DNA of 64,000 nt, from assembly GCA_025738555.1 (NCBI GenBank), contig JAOVFP010000009.1, forward strand, positions 124,001 through 188,000, in the 5' to 3' direction. The DNA comes from Cyathus striatus (taxonomy: Eukaryota > Basidiomycota > Agaricomycetes > Agaricales > Nidulariaceae). Of the stretch, positions 34,978-47,300 are shown one piece after another (within the stretch, counting starts at the first letter, position 1; every line of letters starts with the position of its first letter). Made by a program: the position numbers and the translations under genes. The notes under the pieces were generated by a model. The model searched no databases. It saw nothing but the letters and a program-made list of their open reading frames with translations, and was not told the origin of the DNA.

Positions 34978-36317
34978 ATGACATCAATTCTTTTTCCAAC
35001 ACCGCGCACGCCTTTTGGTATTCAACGGCCTTCAAATCCTCCCCCTATACAGAGAGAAGTCTCAATCTCTCCAGCAAGCAGCACAAGCACGCTGGTGGCT
35101 TCAGAAGAGGATTTCCCTTATTCTCGACACCCCAGAAAAATATCGGATATCACTACTCCGAAGCACGCGTTCGACTCCACCGTCCTCCCTTCATCACAAC
35201 TCACTCCCACTGCATCTCGCTTCCCTCCGACCGCTCATGCTGCCTCAAAACCAACTGGACCTGTAACGGCCGCTACCCTTCTTTCAGCTCTCATGGCATC
35301 TGTTACTAGCGCTCCTCCATCTAATTTTGTAGACTCTCGACGAGAACAGCAATTGGCATATACCCCATCTAATCCCGTAAACCTTGCACCCCAACAACCA
35401 CCATCCCCGCAAACTCCTCGAGCTGATTATACGCGCAGTCGATGGCTTCCACACTTCCTTGCTGGGATTGAACCAGCTATCCCTGTAGATGCTTTAAAAC
35501 TGCATGCTCACTCCCTTGTCTCGTGCTGCCCTGTTTCGGTGTGGACTCCCTCGGAGATTGCTTCTCTAGCTGCTGCATTCGCTGAGTGCGCGCTCGAATA
35601 CGGCGCGGTTGAAACCGCAAAGGACGGCTCATGGTGGGACTCTGCGGCCCCGTTTGCACTGCAGCTGTTCTTCGTTCTCAGGCAAAAAGTGAGCGAGGAC
35701 GCGGCAGCGTTGTTCACCCGTGAGCTTGTAGAACGGACAGTTGGTGTCTGGTTCGGAACTTGGAATCCCGTAAGCCACATTCATCATTCTTACCTTTTCC
35801 TTGTTTCTTCAATTTACGCCTTCCCGTCCAGAACTACCTGGGTTGTATTCTCTTCCGCAAGAAAGCTCCCCCGATGACAGAGCTTAAACAGCACATGAAT
35901 CTAAGCCGCTTTATTGGCGAGATGTTCAAAGCTAAATTCATCTCCCGCGCTCAGTTTGCTGAATGTCTATAGACGCTTATGCAAGATCTCGTTTTTGTGG
36001 AGCAGATAGTCGCACTGCGCAACCTCATCAAGCATGCTGGGAAGGCGTATTGGTTTGAGGAGAGACTCGTCTCGCTCGGGTTGGTGCCTGCATACCCTGA
36101 GGAGTCTATGTACCCTATTCCGAAAGAGGAGCAGGTGGTTGTGGATGTGGATGGATTTTTGAAGGAGTTGGCGGTGAAGGTTGATGCGATGGAGGAGATG
36201 GTCAGTTTGGCGGGTGTTAGGTCCCGTTCGGAGTCTGTGTTGAACACTGTGAATGAGGTTATTAGGGAGGTGTGGAGGTGGAAGGATGAGATTGAGAGGG
36301 ATATGAAGAGTGCGTAG
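34978..36317 (+). pseudogene. MIF4G-like protein with in-frame stop
   Basis: Exons 34,978-35,769 and 35,832-36,317 form a 426-codon frame, interrupted only by TAG at 35,970-35,972 (codon 311). After a long Pro/Ser-rich N-terminus, the core contains helical repeats and LSRFIGEMFKAKFISRAQF, the eIF4G-type MIF4G signature (FIGELFK..ML in translation factors). The coding pattern continues in the same frame for over 110 codons after the stop, ending in WRWKDEIERDMKSA. A paralogue sits at 39,353. The stop is a nonsense mutation, a sequence error, or read-through; no plausible intron removes it. If translated only to the stop it would lack half the domain. Confidence 0.6.
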
Positions 36318-37043
36318 GGTGTCGTGCAGGGTGTCGATGCGTGTTGAGGAAAACTACTATAATTTTGTGCTGGTGATGAGATTATTGAAGTTTGAAACTG
36401 ATTTGAATTACATCATATCTTTGTTGTAAAAAATTATAATAAGTAGCTCGACTTCTTATATAATAGTAACGGCTTCCGCCTCACTTCTACCGTCTTATGT
36501 TGTTTCCACCTAATATTATGTGCTATTCGAGGTTAAATGCTGCAAACTGTAGCTCCCAGGAAGTCAGAGACTCCGAGTGCTTGCCGGCCCCCAGCTGCAG
36601 GCTCCATTCAAGTCTGATAAAGTCGGGATGATCAGACTGCTTGCACAGTAGTAAAAGTACAGTCTAGTGCCGTGCCCCCCCCCCCCCCCCTGCGAGCATG
36701 TGGATTCCCTTTGCAGCTCCATGTGCACCACTTGCACCTTATCATTATTATTCATGCTCAGTGGAAGCGAAACGAGTCCTAGTCAAGCGTTGAAATGTTG
36801 AACCGTTGACCGTTGAACCCGCGAAGAGTCCATTTTGAGGTATATATCCTGTATATATCTCCCAATTCGTTGGGTCTATCTAAATCGCATCGCAAAAACG
36901 TACAGTGTTGGCGTGTAAGTCGCGGCTGTCTTCTGTGATTCACACTTGCTCATTGTTGCATCCTCTAAAGCAGCGAGCACTGGACTTTGGATACTCAAAT
37001 TCTTCCTCTCTACGCGACTGGGGCGTCTGTGCTCGTGTGATCG
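36318..37043. other. Intergenic, with poly-C tract
   Basis: No gene seen. A run of 16 C lies at 36,675-36,690. The short direct repeats GTTGAAATGTTGAACCGTTGAC lie around 36,790. Confidence 0.5.
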
Positions 37044-38105
37044 TTGCAGATTGCATACGCAGTGGGAAAGTCATCATCAACAACTCCAGTTCAGAATACT
37101 GTTCACGCGTCGAAGCATGGAAAAGTTGACGGAAACATCATGACGCTCTCTTTCAAGGCAGCTAAGTTTCTTGGATGCTTGGCATTACTCTCGCTTTCTA
37201 TAGTCACAGCAGTATCTCATCAAACCGGCGGCATCGACGGTAGTCTTTCATTCTTGGAGAAGTGGGCAGAATGGTCATTACCTACGGCATTCGTGAGTTC
37301 TCGCGAGTCTTATCTTGCTACTGATATTTTAACGCGTCGAAATACAGCTTTACGCGTCTTTCCTCTCGGGAGTCTCGTTATTTAGCCATAAGTGGGGTCG
37401 CGTCACCACTCGGCACAACTTCTGCCTTCTTCTCTTTGTGTTCAGCATATACGCGTATTGCGACTTCTGGCCTCTCGTGACCACATCCGGAATCCCACAG
37501 GATATAGCTGGAGGCTCACTACTATGGGCAAAGCTAGCCTTGGTAACTTTTGTTGCGATCTTTGTGCCGTTGCTCATCCCTAGCAAATATGTACCGGTTA
37601 ATGCAAATGTACGTTGTACAGTTTTGAAGAAGAAAACGAGGTCATGATGCATTCTCGTAGGAGCCCATGGAGGAACCAAATGCCGAACAAACTGCATCAA
37701 CGTTTTCTGGGATGTTGTATTTCTATTTGAACAGCCTTATGTTCAAAGCCGCGAAGGTCGAACATCTCCCGTATGAGGAGCTGCCGGTGCTGGCGGACTA
37801 TGATCGGGCTGAATATCTTCGAGAAAGGGGTTTCCGGTATGTTGAATGCCAATCTTTGTCTGCCAGTCAGAGTGTAATTGCATTTATTGTTTACAGCATT
37901 TAGACCCTTTGTCTAACACCAAAGAGAGTCATTTATTCTTCAAGATTGTACGGGCTTTCCGTATGTACTATCTATTCAATGTTTCTGTACAACCTCATAA
38001 TACCTACCAGGTGGACGGTTCATCATCCTTTGCTTCAACGTTGTGATTCAAGTTGTAGCAACTTTCCTTGCCCCAACTGGTATCAACAGAGTGCTCAAGT
38101 AAGTC
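37044..38105 (+). pseudogene. ABCC/MRP-type transporter N-terminal fragment
   Basis: Consecutive exons read HGKVDGNIMTLSFKAAKFLG, LYASFLSGVSLFSHKWGRV, FWPLVTTSGIPQDIAGGSLL, EPNAEQTASTFSGMLYFYLN, LPVLADYDRAEYLRERGF, HLDPLSNTKESHLFFKIVRA and VVIQVVATFLAPTGINRVL. These match, in order, the first membrane domain and linker of basidiomycete multidrug-resistance ABCC transporters. The frame is coherent across introns up to a GTAAGT donor at 38,101. No further exon follows: the remaining membrane segments and both nucleotide-binding domains are absent. The 5' end before 37,044 is also unclear. This is a truncated copy, not a working pump. Confidence 0.72.
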
Positions 38106-39352
38106 AAGCTAGTTTCCTCGTTGATCCCTTCTCCCTCCTTCTACACATAGACGTGCGTACTGTGCCTTTCAAGGTTAGAGGTTTTGGCTGTGCACGATGT
38201 GCGTCCTGTATCATCGGGTACCTGCGAGTGATTCATTGGTTTCCTTGCGTTTTTGGCATTGCTGTGCTCAGTCCTCTATGGATTCCTCTCGCGCCATGGA
38301 GGTCTCCTTGCGTTTTTAGCCCTGCTGTGCAGTGTGCACGTTGTCTGTGGGGTTCGCTGCAGTGCACTCTAGGGGTTTCTTTCCTTTCCACACACGTGTT
38401 TTTGGTTGTTCACCTCGGTTTCAACATATATCAAAATGATTTATTGGTAAAAGATGGGTTTTTGCTTAGTCTGCTACACGCCTGATCTCCCACTGTTCTT
38501 TTGTCATCACGTCCAACCTTTGCTGTATGGCATCCTCCTGTAGCAACTCTGTGTCGTGCCCTTGAAGGAATATTACTTCTTTGGGGGCAAGTTGAAGTTT
38601 GTTATTTATGATAGAGAATACAAATATGTGAATGACGAAATACGTGAATGAAAGAAATCCGAGGGTAAGTAGTGGGGCTGTAGTGGGCGATGCCACTTGC
38701 CGGCCTATTTTTAACATCACATAACCAAACAAAGACAGAGTGACATACCACTTAATATTTAATATTTTAATACATACTTATACTTATGCAGAACTAGTAA
38801 AGCAGTCTTCTCCGGGGTTCTCATTCAGTCTTCATTCATTTTCAACGTCGTCTACTCTTGCTTTTTTGTTCATCTGTAAACCGATGTGACGGATAGACCA
38901 ATGGATGACATCATTCAAGCTTCGCATGTCACACGGCAGCGACCATACACAAAAAGACCTACTTTGGGTATAAAACAAATCTTTCCATTCTGACGTCGGC
39001 GTTGTAACGACGGGTTGCTACCAAGCTGCTACGATTCTCGTTACCCTTATTCTTCAACGATATACTCAAGTCGCGACGATGGGACACTGACCATTACAAA
39101 AGTTCTAAATTGGGATATCCTGGACACTGGACAACAACCCAGATACAATAGCGGCTTCAAGGTGCTGTTGCTGTGAATACCATTTTACATAAAACCCTTG
39201 TAGTGTTGGTGTAAACTTGAGCTGAAACACCCACCACTGAACAAACGCGCTACTACTCAATTGCACCAGGTCTAGAGATTATATTAGGGCTGGAATCTAT
39301 ATTGAAACTATTCATTTCGCTCGCGTCCCACTAGTCATCTCACTATTTACAG
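38106..39352. other. Intergenic after truncated transporter; one weak ORF
   Basis: A locally repeated TCCTTGCGTTTTT..TGCTGTGC occurs near 38,241 and 38,307. On the minus strand, 38,732-38,466 encodes an 88-aa protein (MFGYVMLKIGRQ, one hydrophobic segment, then a charged end DVMTKEQWEIRRVAD). This reads like coding but has no context support; I leave it as a possible small gene. Confidence 0.35.
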
Positions 39353-40578
39353 ATGTCTACTACAACCTTGCCTTCTCATTTGAAAGACATCGGTCCTCCA
39401 CCCGGATTGTGTCCAATTCCTCTGCATAAACCTCGGCGCAGGGACTCATTATTCGACAGTACTATCAGCCGTCGTTCCTCGGTTTCCTCCTGGACTAATA
39501 GCAGCAGGTCTATTGACACCCCATCGCCACTGCCAGGCGACACCACATTCAGAGGTGCACCTTTTGGGCACACGAAAGACTACGACGAATCCGAATTCAT
39601 TTCTCAGCTGTATGCTCACGTAGATACAAATTCTGCGCATCAGCCAAAGCAGCCGTCGGTTTCCTCTACTTTAGACGTTAGAGCACCAGCGTTCATCCCG
39701 AAGGCCATTCGACCTTCTGTACCAAACTTCCTGAAGGACTACGATTTGGCCCCCGATTTGATACCTCCACCACCGATTCCAGAAACACCGGAAACGACGT
39801 ACATGCGGCTACCGTTGTGGTATCCATGCCTCATTGCTGGTTCAATATCACTCGATGCCGATACACGAGAGCGATACGCTCTTGACTTAGTGCACTCCGT
39901 CGAGACTATATGGGACTCGAATAGTGTTCACGAATTGACTCAATACTTTTGTCTACGGGCAATGGAGTCTTCGAGCGACAGATATCGCCTTGCACTATTT
40001 GCTTGGAAGATTCACAAAGTATTCAATCGCATTCCGGGCTCTGATGTTCCATTGCTATTCCTGCAGCATCTGGAAAATGAAGTGTTTGGTCATTTCATCT
40101 ATCGATGGGATAATGTACGCTCTTCCATGCACTCCATGACCTGAACTTGTCGAACCCAATTCAGGGGATTTCACAGAATCTCGACGATGAATACGTCTCA
40201 TCCTCTCTTCGTCTGTCAGAGTTTATAGGCCGTTTATTCGCGCAAGATATGCTTAGTAGAGCAGCCACCAAAAATGCCCTTGCTGCATTGTTTGAAGGCG
40301 GTCTTTACTGTTTGGCGCGAATACAAGCGGCAGAGCTTATACTATACAACTTAACGCCTCAGTTTTGGCTGGGTTTTGAGAAACAAGTTTACAGCGTGTC
40401 TAAATACCTCTACATAGAGAAGATGGATCTCAACATCGAAAATCCCCTGTATAGGCGAAAGCTGGAATCTCGAATCGAGGATCTCATGCTGTACCTCCTG
40501 AATAACCGTAGTGAAACTTCACGCACTACTTTGTCTTACAATGAAGTACTAACGACAGATCGTATCTTAATATTATGA
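39353..40578 (+). CDS. MIF4G-like protein (391 aa)
   Basis: Exons 39,353-40,114 and 40,165-40,578 add to 1,176 nt. A Pro/Ser-rich N-terminus (PPPGLCPIPLHKPRRRD) is followed by a helical core and LRLSEFIGRLFAQDMLSRAA, the same MIF4G-type signature found in the gene at 34,978, then ALAALFEGGLYCLARIQAAE. MIF4G folds bind RNA helicases or RNA in translation and decay; the target of these small fungal forms is unknown. Both genes share order and intron-rich neighbourhood, but sequence identity is low outside the signature, so duplication is old. There is no stop or shift in this copy. Confidence 0.62.
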
Positions 40579-41199
40579 TGATAATGTACTTATACAATAT
40601 CTTACTTAATGTAGTTAATGTAATTTAGCAATATCATCTAGTTGAATATCAGGAAGACTTATAGTAAGTAGTAAAGTTGAGGAGATCTTGCCGGCTTCGG
40701 TACTAACAGCGATAATCGTGGGGAATCGGGGTTAAATGTTTAACCCCGTAAGTATTGATCTATTTTTGGACTCGAATCTCGACCTTTGTCACGATGATGT
40801 GCAATTGCCAATCACTGTCAGCCAATCTTCGTCGTAATACTAGAGCTCTCGCTATAAAGCTGACCTCAGACGCCGAAGATTGGCCCTATTTAGGACAAAT
40901 ACCCCGAAGCCCTCACGTCAACGCGTTCAGTCTCTAATAACTATACCTACCCTGAGGCGACTTGCAAGTTTCAGCTCTTTCCGCCCATCTTTCGGAGGCG
41001 TCTCGTGAGTCATTCCTGCCCGTACATTGGTACTGTAACCGTTTACATACAATCCACTCACGTTAAGACCTTCCATATGGGAAAGTAGATCCCGTTCAGC
41101 CGGACTTCCTTAGAAGTAGAACACTCTTCCAATATAAAGCCCTGTGAATCGCTTTCGAGGCCCTCATCTTCCCCCCCACAATCTCACTGCACACTAATC
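40579..41199. promoter_or_regulatory. Intergenic and promoter of first epoxide hydrolase
   Basis: The left half holds nothing recognisable. TTCCATATGGGAAA at 41,071-41,084 recurs upstream of two other copies in the array (near 45,426 and 47,611). A TATA-like AATATAAAG lies at 41,131, about 65 bp before the start codon. Confidence 0.5.
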
Positions 41200-42740
41200 A
41201 TGGCAGGCGCTGAAACTCCATTCCAAATTTCTATACCCGACGAGAAGGTTCAGAATCTCAAACAGAAGCTCGCGTTGACCGTGTTCCCTGACGAGCTTGA
41301 AGATGCTGGATGGGACTATGGTGTCCCTCTCGCTGACCTCAAGCGTCTCGTCGCGCATTGGAAGGATGGTTATGACTGGAGGAAGCACGAAGCTGCATTG
41401 AACGAAGAGATGCCACAGTTTACTAGGGATATTGAAGTTGATGGCCACGGCACACTGAATATCCACTACGTTCATAAGAAGTCAGAAGTCGTGGACGCTA
41501 TTCCGTTGCTGTTTGTTCATGGGTGTGAGTGCTGCATGTATATTTATATATTTGATCAGTAGTTTACTTACTCTGTTACAGGGCCTGGGAGCTTCTTCGA
41601 AGTTCGCAAAATATTGCCGCTCCTCACGCAATCGTCACCCGACCACCCAAGTTTTCATGTTGTCGCATTCAGTCTTCCAGGTTATGGGTTCTCTGAAGCT
41701 CCCAAGAAAAAAGGGTTTGCTATAGATCAGTTCGCCGAGGTTGGCCATAAGCTGATGATTGCCCTTGGCTATAATGAGTATGGTTCGTATACGAGTGAAT
41801 TTACTTACGATCCAGTTAACTAATGCTTATTATAGTTTCTCAGGGTGGTGACTGGGGCTCAATGGTTCGTGGCATGCATCCCTTTCCTAAGCAACTGTAC
41901 TAACACTTTATATAGATCACCAGAAAAGTTTCTCTTTTATATGGGACGAAGCATGCTAAAGCTTGGCATACCAATATGCCACTGTCAGTGGTTGTTTATT
42001 ATTCCCCGTAAATTTACTCACTTGTCTGTTGATAGAGCTGCCCCTCCTCATCCAATCAATCGACCATGGTTGCTCCTAACTCATCTCTTCTGGGGCTATC
42101 CAAAAGAAGAAAAGGAGGGTCTGGAGCGAACAATGTGGTTCAGAGAAAAGGGGCAGGGATATTTCTCAGAGCAATCTACACAACCTCAAACTCTAGGCTA
42201 CTCACTCGCTGATTCACCAGCTGGCTTACTAGCATGGATCTATGAGAAGCTGGTAACCTGGACTGATAATTATGCTTGGGATGACGATGAAGGTATGTAT
42301 AGTTGTCACTTACTTTTGCACACCTCTGGTTGATGTTGACCTATTGCCCAGTTTTAACTTGGATATCCATATATTGGTTCTCTCGTGCAGGCCCGGCGGC
42401 TTCAGTTCGAATTTATTATGAAGCCACTAAAACAAGTGAATTTGGCGACGTTAGCAAGCAGACTCCCGCTCTCCCTACGGGATACTCATATTTCCCTAAG
42501 GAACTTGTTCGATTTCCTCGAAGGTATGTTATTTTTTCTGTATATAAAGAGTAACTTACTAACTGATATGTCAGGTGGCTTCAGTCGTCTCACCTGATTT
42601 TTGAGGGCAAACATACTAGTGGTGGTCATTTTGCTGCACATGAGAAACCTGACGAGCTCGTTGGGGATTTGAGGAAGATGTTTGGGAAAGGTGGTCCTGC
42701 GCACTCGGTTGTTCCGGGCAAGATTGGTTATCGCCTTTGA
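41200..42740 (+). CDS. Epoxide hydrolase, array copy 1
   Basis: Seven exons (41200-41524, 41582-41782, 41836-41864, 41916-41983, 42036-42292, 42352-42523, 42575-42740) give 405 aa. The first 110 residues are the epoxide-hydrolase N-terminal domain (LKRLVAHWKDGYDWRKHEAA, DIEVDGHGTLNIHYVH). The alpha/beta-hydrolase core has the oxyanion motif HGWPGS (split by intron 1), GYGFSEAP, the nucleophile Asp in GGDWGSM, a lid region (SLADSPAGLLAWIYEK) and the base His in SGGHFAAHEKP. The family opens epoxides to diols; the substrate cannot be read from sequence. There is no signal peptide, so it is cytosolic or membrane-associated. First of five co-directional paralogues. Confidence 0.9.
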
Positions 42741-43472
42741 ACTATAACCGGAGTAACATACTTATATCTCTTCTTGGAATGCTTGTTGCCTCAAGCAAGT
42801 TTAACTTGCTTTACCTCTGTAATGTGTAATGAATTGTGCCAATGACAAGAAATTGGTTACTTGAAGAGATGGGTGCAGTACTAGCACAATCGTCTGAGAG
42901 TAATCGGAATCAATACTACTAAAAAGGTACGTCGCGTTCTTTTTTTACATTGATTGATCAGATGATCTTCTCAATCTCTAATCTATTTCTAATTTGACTT
43001 TTAAAGTTTCGCCTTCCTCTTACATACCGTGAGTCCAACGCGAAATTCGAGGGACACTAGCGAATTTGTAAGTATGTAAGTACTAAGTATATATAATAAG
43101 GAAAAGAAACTGGATTGAGGTATGAAGCAAAAACGTCAGGTTACATGAAGAGCTATGTTGAGAGTCGCCCTCAAAAGGGCTGTGACTTTCAGGAAATGAA
43201 AACGGGAAAAGTTAGAGTCCGACATGCATTAATTTGCAAGGAAATCATTGCATGAACAATACGGAAAGTTGTAGATAGTAGAGGCAGTTCACCAACACCA
43301 TGAGTGTGGGAATGACCTGATCGGATGTAAACCGGATGTTTCCATAATTGTGGCAAACGGTATTAACTTGAAGTACATTGCCGAGTACACCAAAGTAAAA
43401 CGTTATTGAACAGGGCTGCTATAAAGTCATGGATTACCTGACGTCTCTCACATACTTACTCCCTCTCGAGCC
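42741..43472. promoter_or_regulatory. Spacer and promoter of array copy 2
   Basis: No gene. A TATA-like CTATAAAGTC lies about 50 bp before the copy-2 start. The upstream GTTTCCATAATTGTGGCAAA near 43,335 resembles a weakened form of the TTCCATATGGGAAA motif found before copies 1, 3 and 4. Confidence 0.4.
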
Positions 43473-45014
43473 ATGTCGACTTGTATCGAGTCTCCATTTC
43501 GGATTGCTGTTGCCGATGAAAAGATCCAGCAGCTCAAGCAGAAACTTGCATTGACCGTGTTTCCTGACGAGCTTGAAGACGCCGGGAGGGACTATGGCGT
43601 TCCACTTACTGGCCTCAGACGTCTAGTTACACGTTGGAAGGATGGGTATGATTGGAGAAAACATGAAGCTGCGTTGAACGAAGAGTTGCCGCAGTTTACT
43701 AGAGACATTGAAGTTGATGGTCATGGTACCCTGAACATCCACTACGTCCACAAGAAATCGGAGGTTGCAGATGCTATCCCATTGTTATTCATTCATGGAT
43801 GTAAGCTATACGTGTTTATTAATGTGTTGTTGGTTACTTACTAGACAATAGGGCCTGGTAGCATCGTTGAAGTACGCAAAATACTTCCGCTACTCATTCA
43901 AGCGTCCCCCGATTATACAAGTTTTCATGTTGTTACATTCAGCCTTCCAGGTTATGGATTTTCCGAGGCTCCCAAGAAGAAGGGCTTCGCTTTGCAACAA
44001 TGCGCTGAAGTTGGACACAAGTTGATGCTTGCTCTTGGCTATAATGAATACGGTATGTCGTTTTCTAAATGCGCTTTTATTTATTAAATTAGGTATAGTC
44101 ACACAGGGAGGAGATTGGGGTTCCTTAGTTAAACTATCCCTCTCAGTCCACAAGTCAATGCTATGCTAATACTTGTTATAGATTGCCAAGAGGATTGCCT
44201 TAACATATGGTGACAAGCACGCTAAAGCCTGACACACTAATATCCCACTGTTAGTAGCTTATTTGTTTTGCTGTCACTCTGACTCTCTTATTAACGTTAT
44301 GACAGAACCGCTCCTCCCCATCCAATCCATCGTCCGTGGTTGCTCCTGACTCATTTCCTGTGGGGTTATTCGAAAGAAGAGAAGGACGGCCTGGAGCGAA
44401 CAATGTGGTTTACGGAAAAAGGGAATGGATATTTGGCTGAACAGTCTACTCAGCCGCAAACGCTTGGCTATTCATTAGCTGATTCGCCAGCCGGTTTATT
44501 GGCGTGGATATACGAGAAGCTGGTTAACTGGACTGATAACTATTCTTGGAATGATGATGAAGGTATGTCTTTATGCTGTTTTTACTTACAGATCAGGCTA
44601 TAATTGGAGTTATACTTATTGGCCAGTTTTGACCTGGATTTCTATATACTGGTTCTCTCGTGCTGGTCCTGCAGCTTCAATTCGCATTTATTATGAAACT
44701 TTTCAAACAGATGAATTCACCAACCCTAGAGTGCGGAATCCCACTATCCCTACAGGATATTCATATTTTCCCAAAGAAATTGTTCGTCTCCCCCGAAGGT
44801 ATACACCTCGTTTACTTAGAAAGTATAGCTTACTGACGGTCAAACCAGGTGGTTGACGTCGCCTTACTTGGTTTTTGAGAGCAAGCATACCAGCGGTGGT
44901 CATTTTGCCGCTCATGAGAAACCTGAAGAACTCGTCGAAGATTTGAGAAAAATGTTTAGAAAAGGCGGTCCTGCGCATTTTGCTGTATCTGGCAAAATTG
45001 CTTGTCATCTTTAA
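43473..45014 (+). pseudogene. Epoxide hydrolase, array copy 2, nonsense mutation
   Basis: Same seven-exon structure and motifs as copy 1, including GPGSIVEVRK, GGDWGSL and SGGHFAAHEKP. Exon 4 reads KHAKA-stop-HTNIP: TGA at 44,230-44,232 replaces the TGG of KAWHTN found in all other copies. The conserved DAGWDYG is DAGRDYG. All splice sites and the downstream frame to TAA at 45,012 are intact, so inactivation looks recent or could be allelic. The truncated product would have the nucleophile but lack the lid and the catalytic His. Confidence 0.82.
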
Positions 45015-45526
45015 ACATGGTATCGTCATGTTAACAAAACATTGGATGGCTCATGTAAACCTTTTTTTTGTACATATCATGACATGTTACGTTAAGCAGG
45101 GTTGACATGGCTTCTTTCGACATCCGTTTATATACAAGTCTTCTCGCAATGGGTGTTATAAGTATGGCAATATGCGATGGAATGTGAAAAGCTACTTCCA
45201 AGGTGATCAATGAGGTCTTGGAGCATATACATATCCTCCTCAGCTCTGATTGGTTCCGGGTTGTATTTTCTTTTTCCATATTCATTAATCTTCTTCCTTT
45301 CCGATTCGGCTTCTAAAGCTTCATCTTTCAGTTGCATTACATGAGAAGTTCTCATGTACGTGCGGGTCTCGTGAGTAATGCGTCTAGGCCCTTCAGTTTG
45401 TTTATTTACTAAAGCATGACAGGCACTTCTATATGGGAAATGAGCGGGACTATTCCTAGATAGACTATGCCCCCGTCAATAAAAGCCATGGAACCCCTGT
45501 GATCCTTGCCTTTCCCTTCTCAAGCC
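45015..45526. promoter_or_regulatory. Spacer and promoter of array copy 3
   Basis: TTCTATATGGGAAA near 45,427 and a TATA-like AATAAAAG at 45,478 match the arrangement before copy 4. The segment CTTTTTTTTGTACATATCATGACATGTTA near 45,060 recurs after the relic at 47,147, as does the following block, showing that the spacer was duplicated with the gene. Confidence 0.55.
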
Positions 45527-47055
45527 ATGTCAACTGTCGAGTCTTCATATCGAATTAATGTCGCGGACGATAAGATACAGCAGCTCAAGCAAAAGCTTGC
45601 GTTGACTGTGTTTCCTGACGAGCTTGAAGACGCAGGGTGGGACTACGGTGTTCCACTTACGGATCTCAAGCGGTTGGTCGCTCGTTGGAAGGACGGTTAT
45701 GATTGGAAGAAGCATGAAGCCGAGCTGAATGAGGAGTTGCCACAGTTTACTAGGGACATTGAAGTCGATGGCCATGGTACATTGAACATCCACTACGTTC
45801 ATAAGAAGTCGGAAGTTGTCGACGCCATTCCATTGTTATTTGTTCATGGATGTAAGCATACACGTTCCTACGTATGTGGGTTAGTCGTTCACGCGATCTC
45901 AGGGCCTGGTAGCATCATTGAAGTGCGCAAGATACTTCCGCTGCTCATTCAAGCGTCCCCAGATCATCCAAGTTTTCACGTAGTTGCATTCAGCCTTCCA
46001 GGTTATGGGTTCTCGGAGGCTCCGAAGAAGAAGGGGTTCGCCTTGCAAGAATTTGCACAGGTTGGACATAAGCTGATGCTTTCCCTTGGTTATAACGAAT
46101 ATGGTGTGTCCGCTTCTTGGATTCAGTTTCTTACGCTAAGTCTGGCATAGTTACTCAAGGTGGAGATTGGGGGAACTGGGTTCATTCATTCCTCCCCAAG
46201 TATTAAGACTATACTAACACGCGTTGTAGATCACTAAGAGAATTGCCCATATTTACGGTGGCAAGCATGTTAAAGCCTGGCATAGCAATATGCCGACGTT
46301 AGTGTTTTCCTCTTCCTTTTATTATTGATCACTATTTACTCTCTTACAGGATCTCCCCTCCACAGCTATTTAATCGTCCCTGGGCTTTCTTAAATAATTT
46401 GCTTGCGAGCTATTCTGCGGATGACAGGGACGGCCTGGAGCGATCAAAGTGGTTTAGTGAGAAAGGAATGGGGTATTTCATAGAACAATCTACTCAACCT
46501 CAGACGCTTGGCTATTCATTGGCTGATTCTCCTGCTGGTCTTCTGGCATGGATATATGAGAAGTTGGTTACATGGACTGATAAATATCCTTGGAATGACG
46601 ATGAAGGTACGTTTCTTATGTTGTTAAGTTTCAACCTAGATTATGATTAATCAACTCTTTTAACAGTTTTGACCTGGGTATCGATATATTGGTTCTCCCG
46701 CGCCGGTCCAGCAGCCTCAGTTCGCATTTACTATGAGGTAAATAAGAAAGGCGAGTTTGTAACTCCCAAAGAGAAATACGCAACCATCCCCACTGGATAC
46801 TCGTATTTCCCTCAGGAACTCATTCGTCCACCGCGAAGGTATGTTACCTGTTACCGCGCTCAGGATTTTCTTGCTCACAAGTATCTCAGGTGGCTAAAGA
46901 TGCCTCACCTGGTCTTTGAAGGTAAACATAGTAGCGGGGGCCACTTTGCGGCACACGAGAAACCCGAGGAGCTTGTTGGTGATTTGAGAACGATGTTCGG
47001 AAAGCGCGGTCCTGCGCACTCTGTTGTTTCAGGCAAGACTGGATACCGCCTTTGA
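45527..47055 (+). CDS. Epoxide hydrolase, array copy 3
   Basis: Intact seven-exon copy starting at the ATG of MSTVESSYRINVADDKIQQL; a longer frame upstream has no ATG. It has the N-terminal domain, HGWPGSIIEVRK, GYGFSEAPKKKGFALQEFAQ, GGDWGNW as nucleophile site, a lid with SLADSPAGLLAWIYEK, and SGGHFAAHEKPEELVGDLR. Closest to copy 4 (shared LASYSA..DR in the lid and matching first exon), so these two are the most recent duplicates. Expected role as for copy 1. Confidence 0.9.
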
Positions 47056-47139
47056 AGTTCGAAGTCTTAGCTGGAGCCTGGATATATCGCGAGAACAGAA
47101 TGGGAAGAACATGAACTAAAAGTACAGCCCGGTGATAGT

Positions 47140-47300
47140 CATACTCCAGGTGGCTTACATCGCGCTACTTGGTCTTTGAAGGTAACTATACTAGTGATGG
47201 TCACTTTGTCACTCATGAGAAACCCGAAGAATGGACGTATTGGACGGTTAACCTTTTTTTTCTTGTATATATCATGACATGTTAATCAAGCAGGTGTTCT
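47140..47300 (+). pseudogene. Orphan last-exon relic of an epoxide hydrolase
   Basis: After an AG acceptor the plus strand reads WLTSRYLVFEGNYTSDGHFV and THEKPEEW, a degraded copy of the final exon (WLTSPYLVFESKHTSGGHFA in copy 2). It is followed by the same T-run and ATATATCATGACATGTTA block that follows copy 2. No other exon is present. It is the footprint of an unequal exchange or deletion that joined copy 3 to the tail of a copy-2-like gene. Confidence 0.75.
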
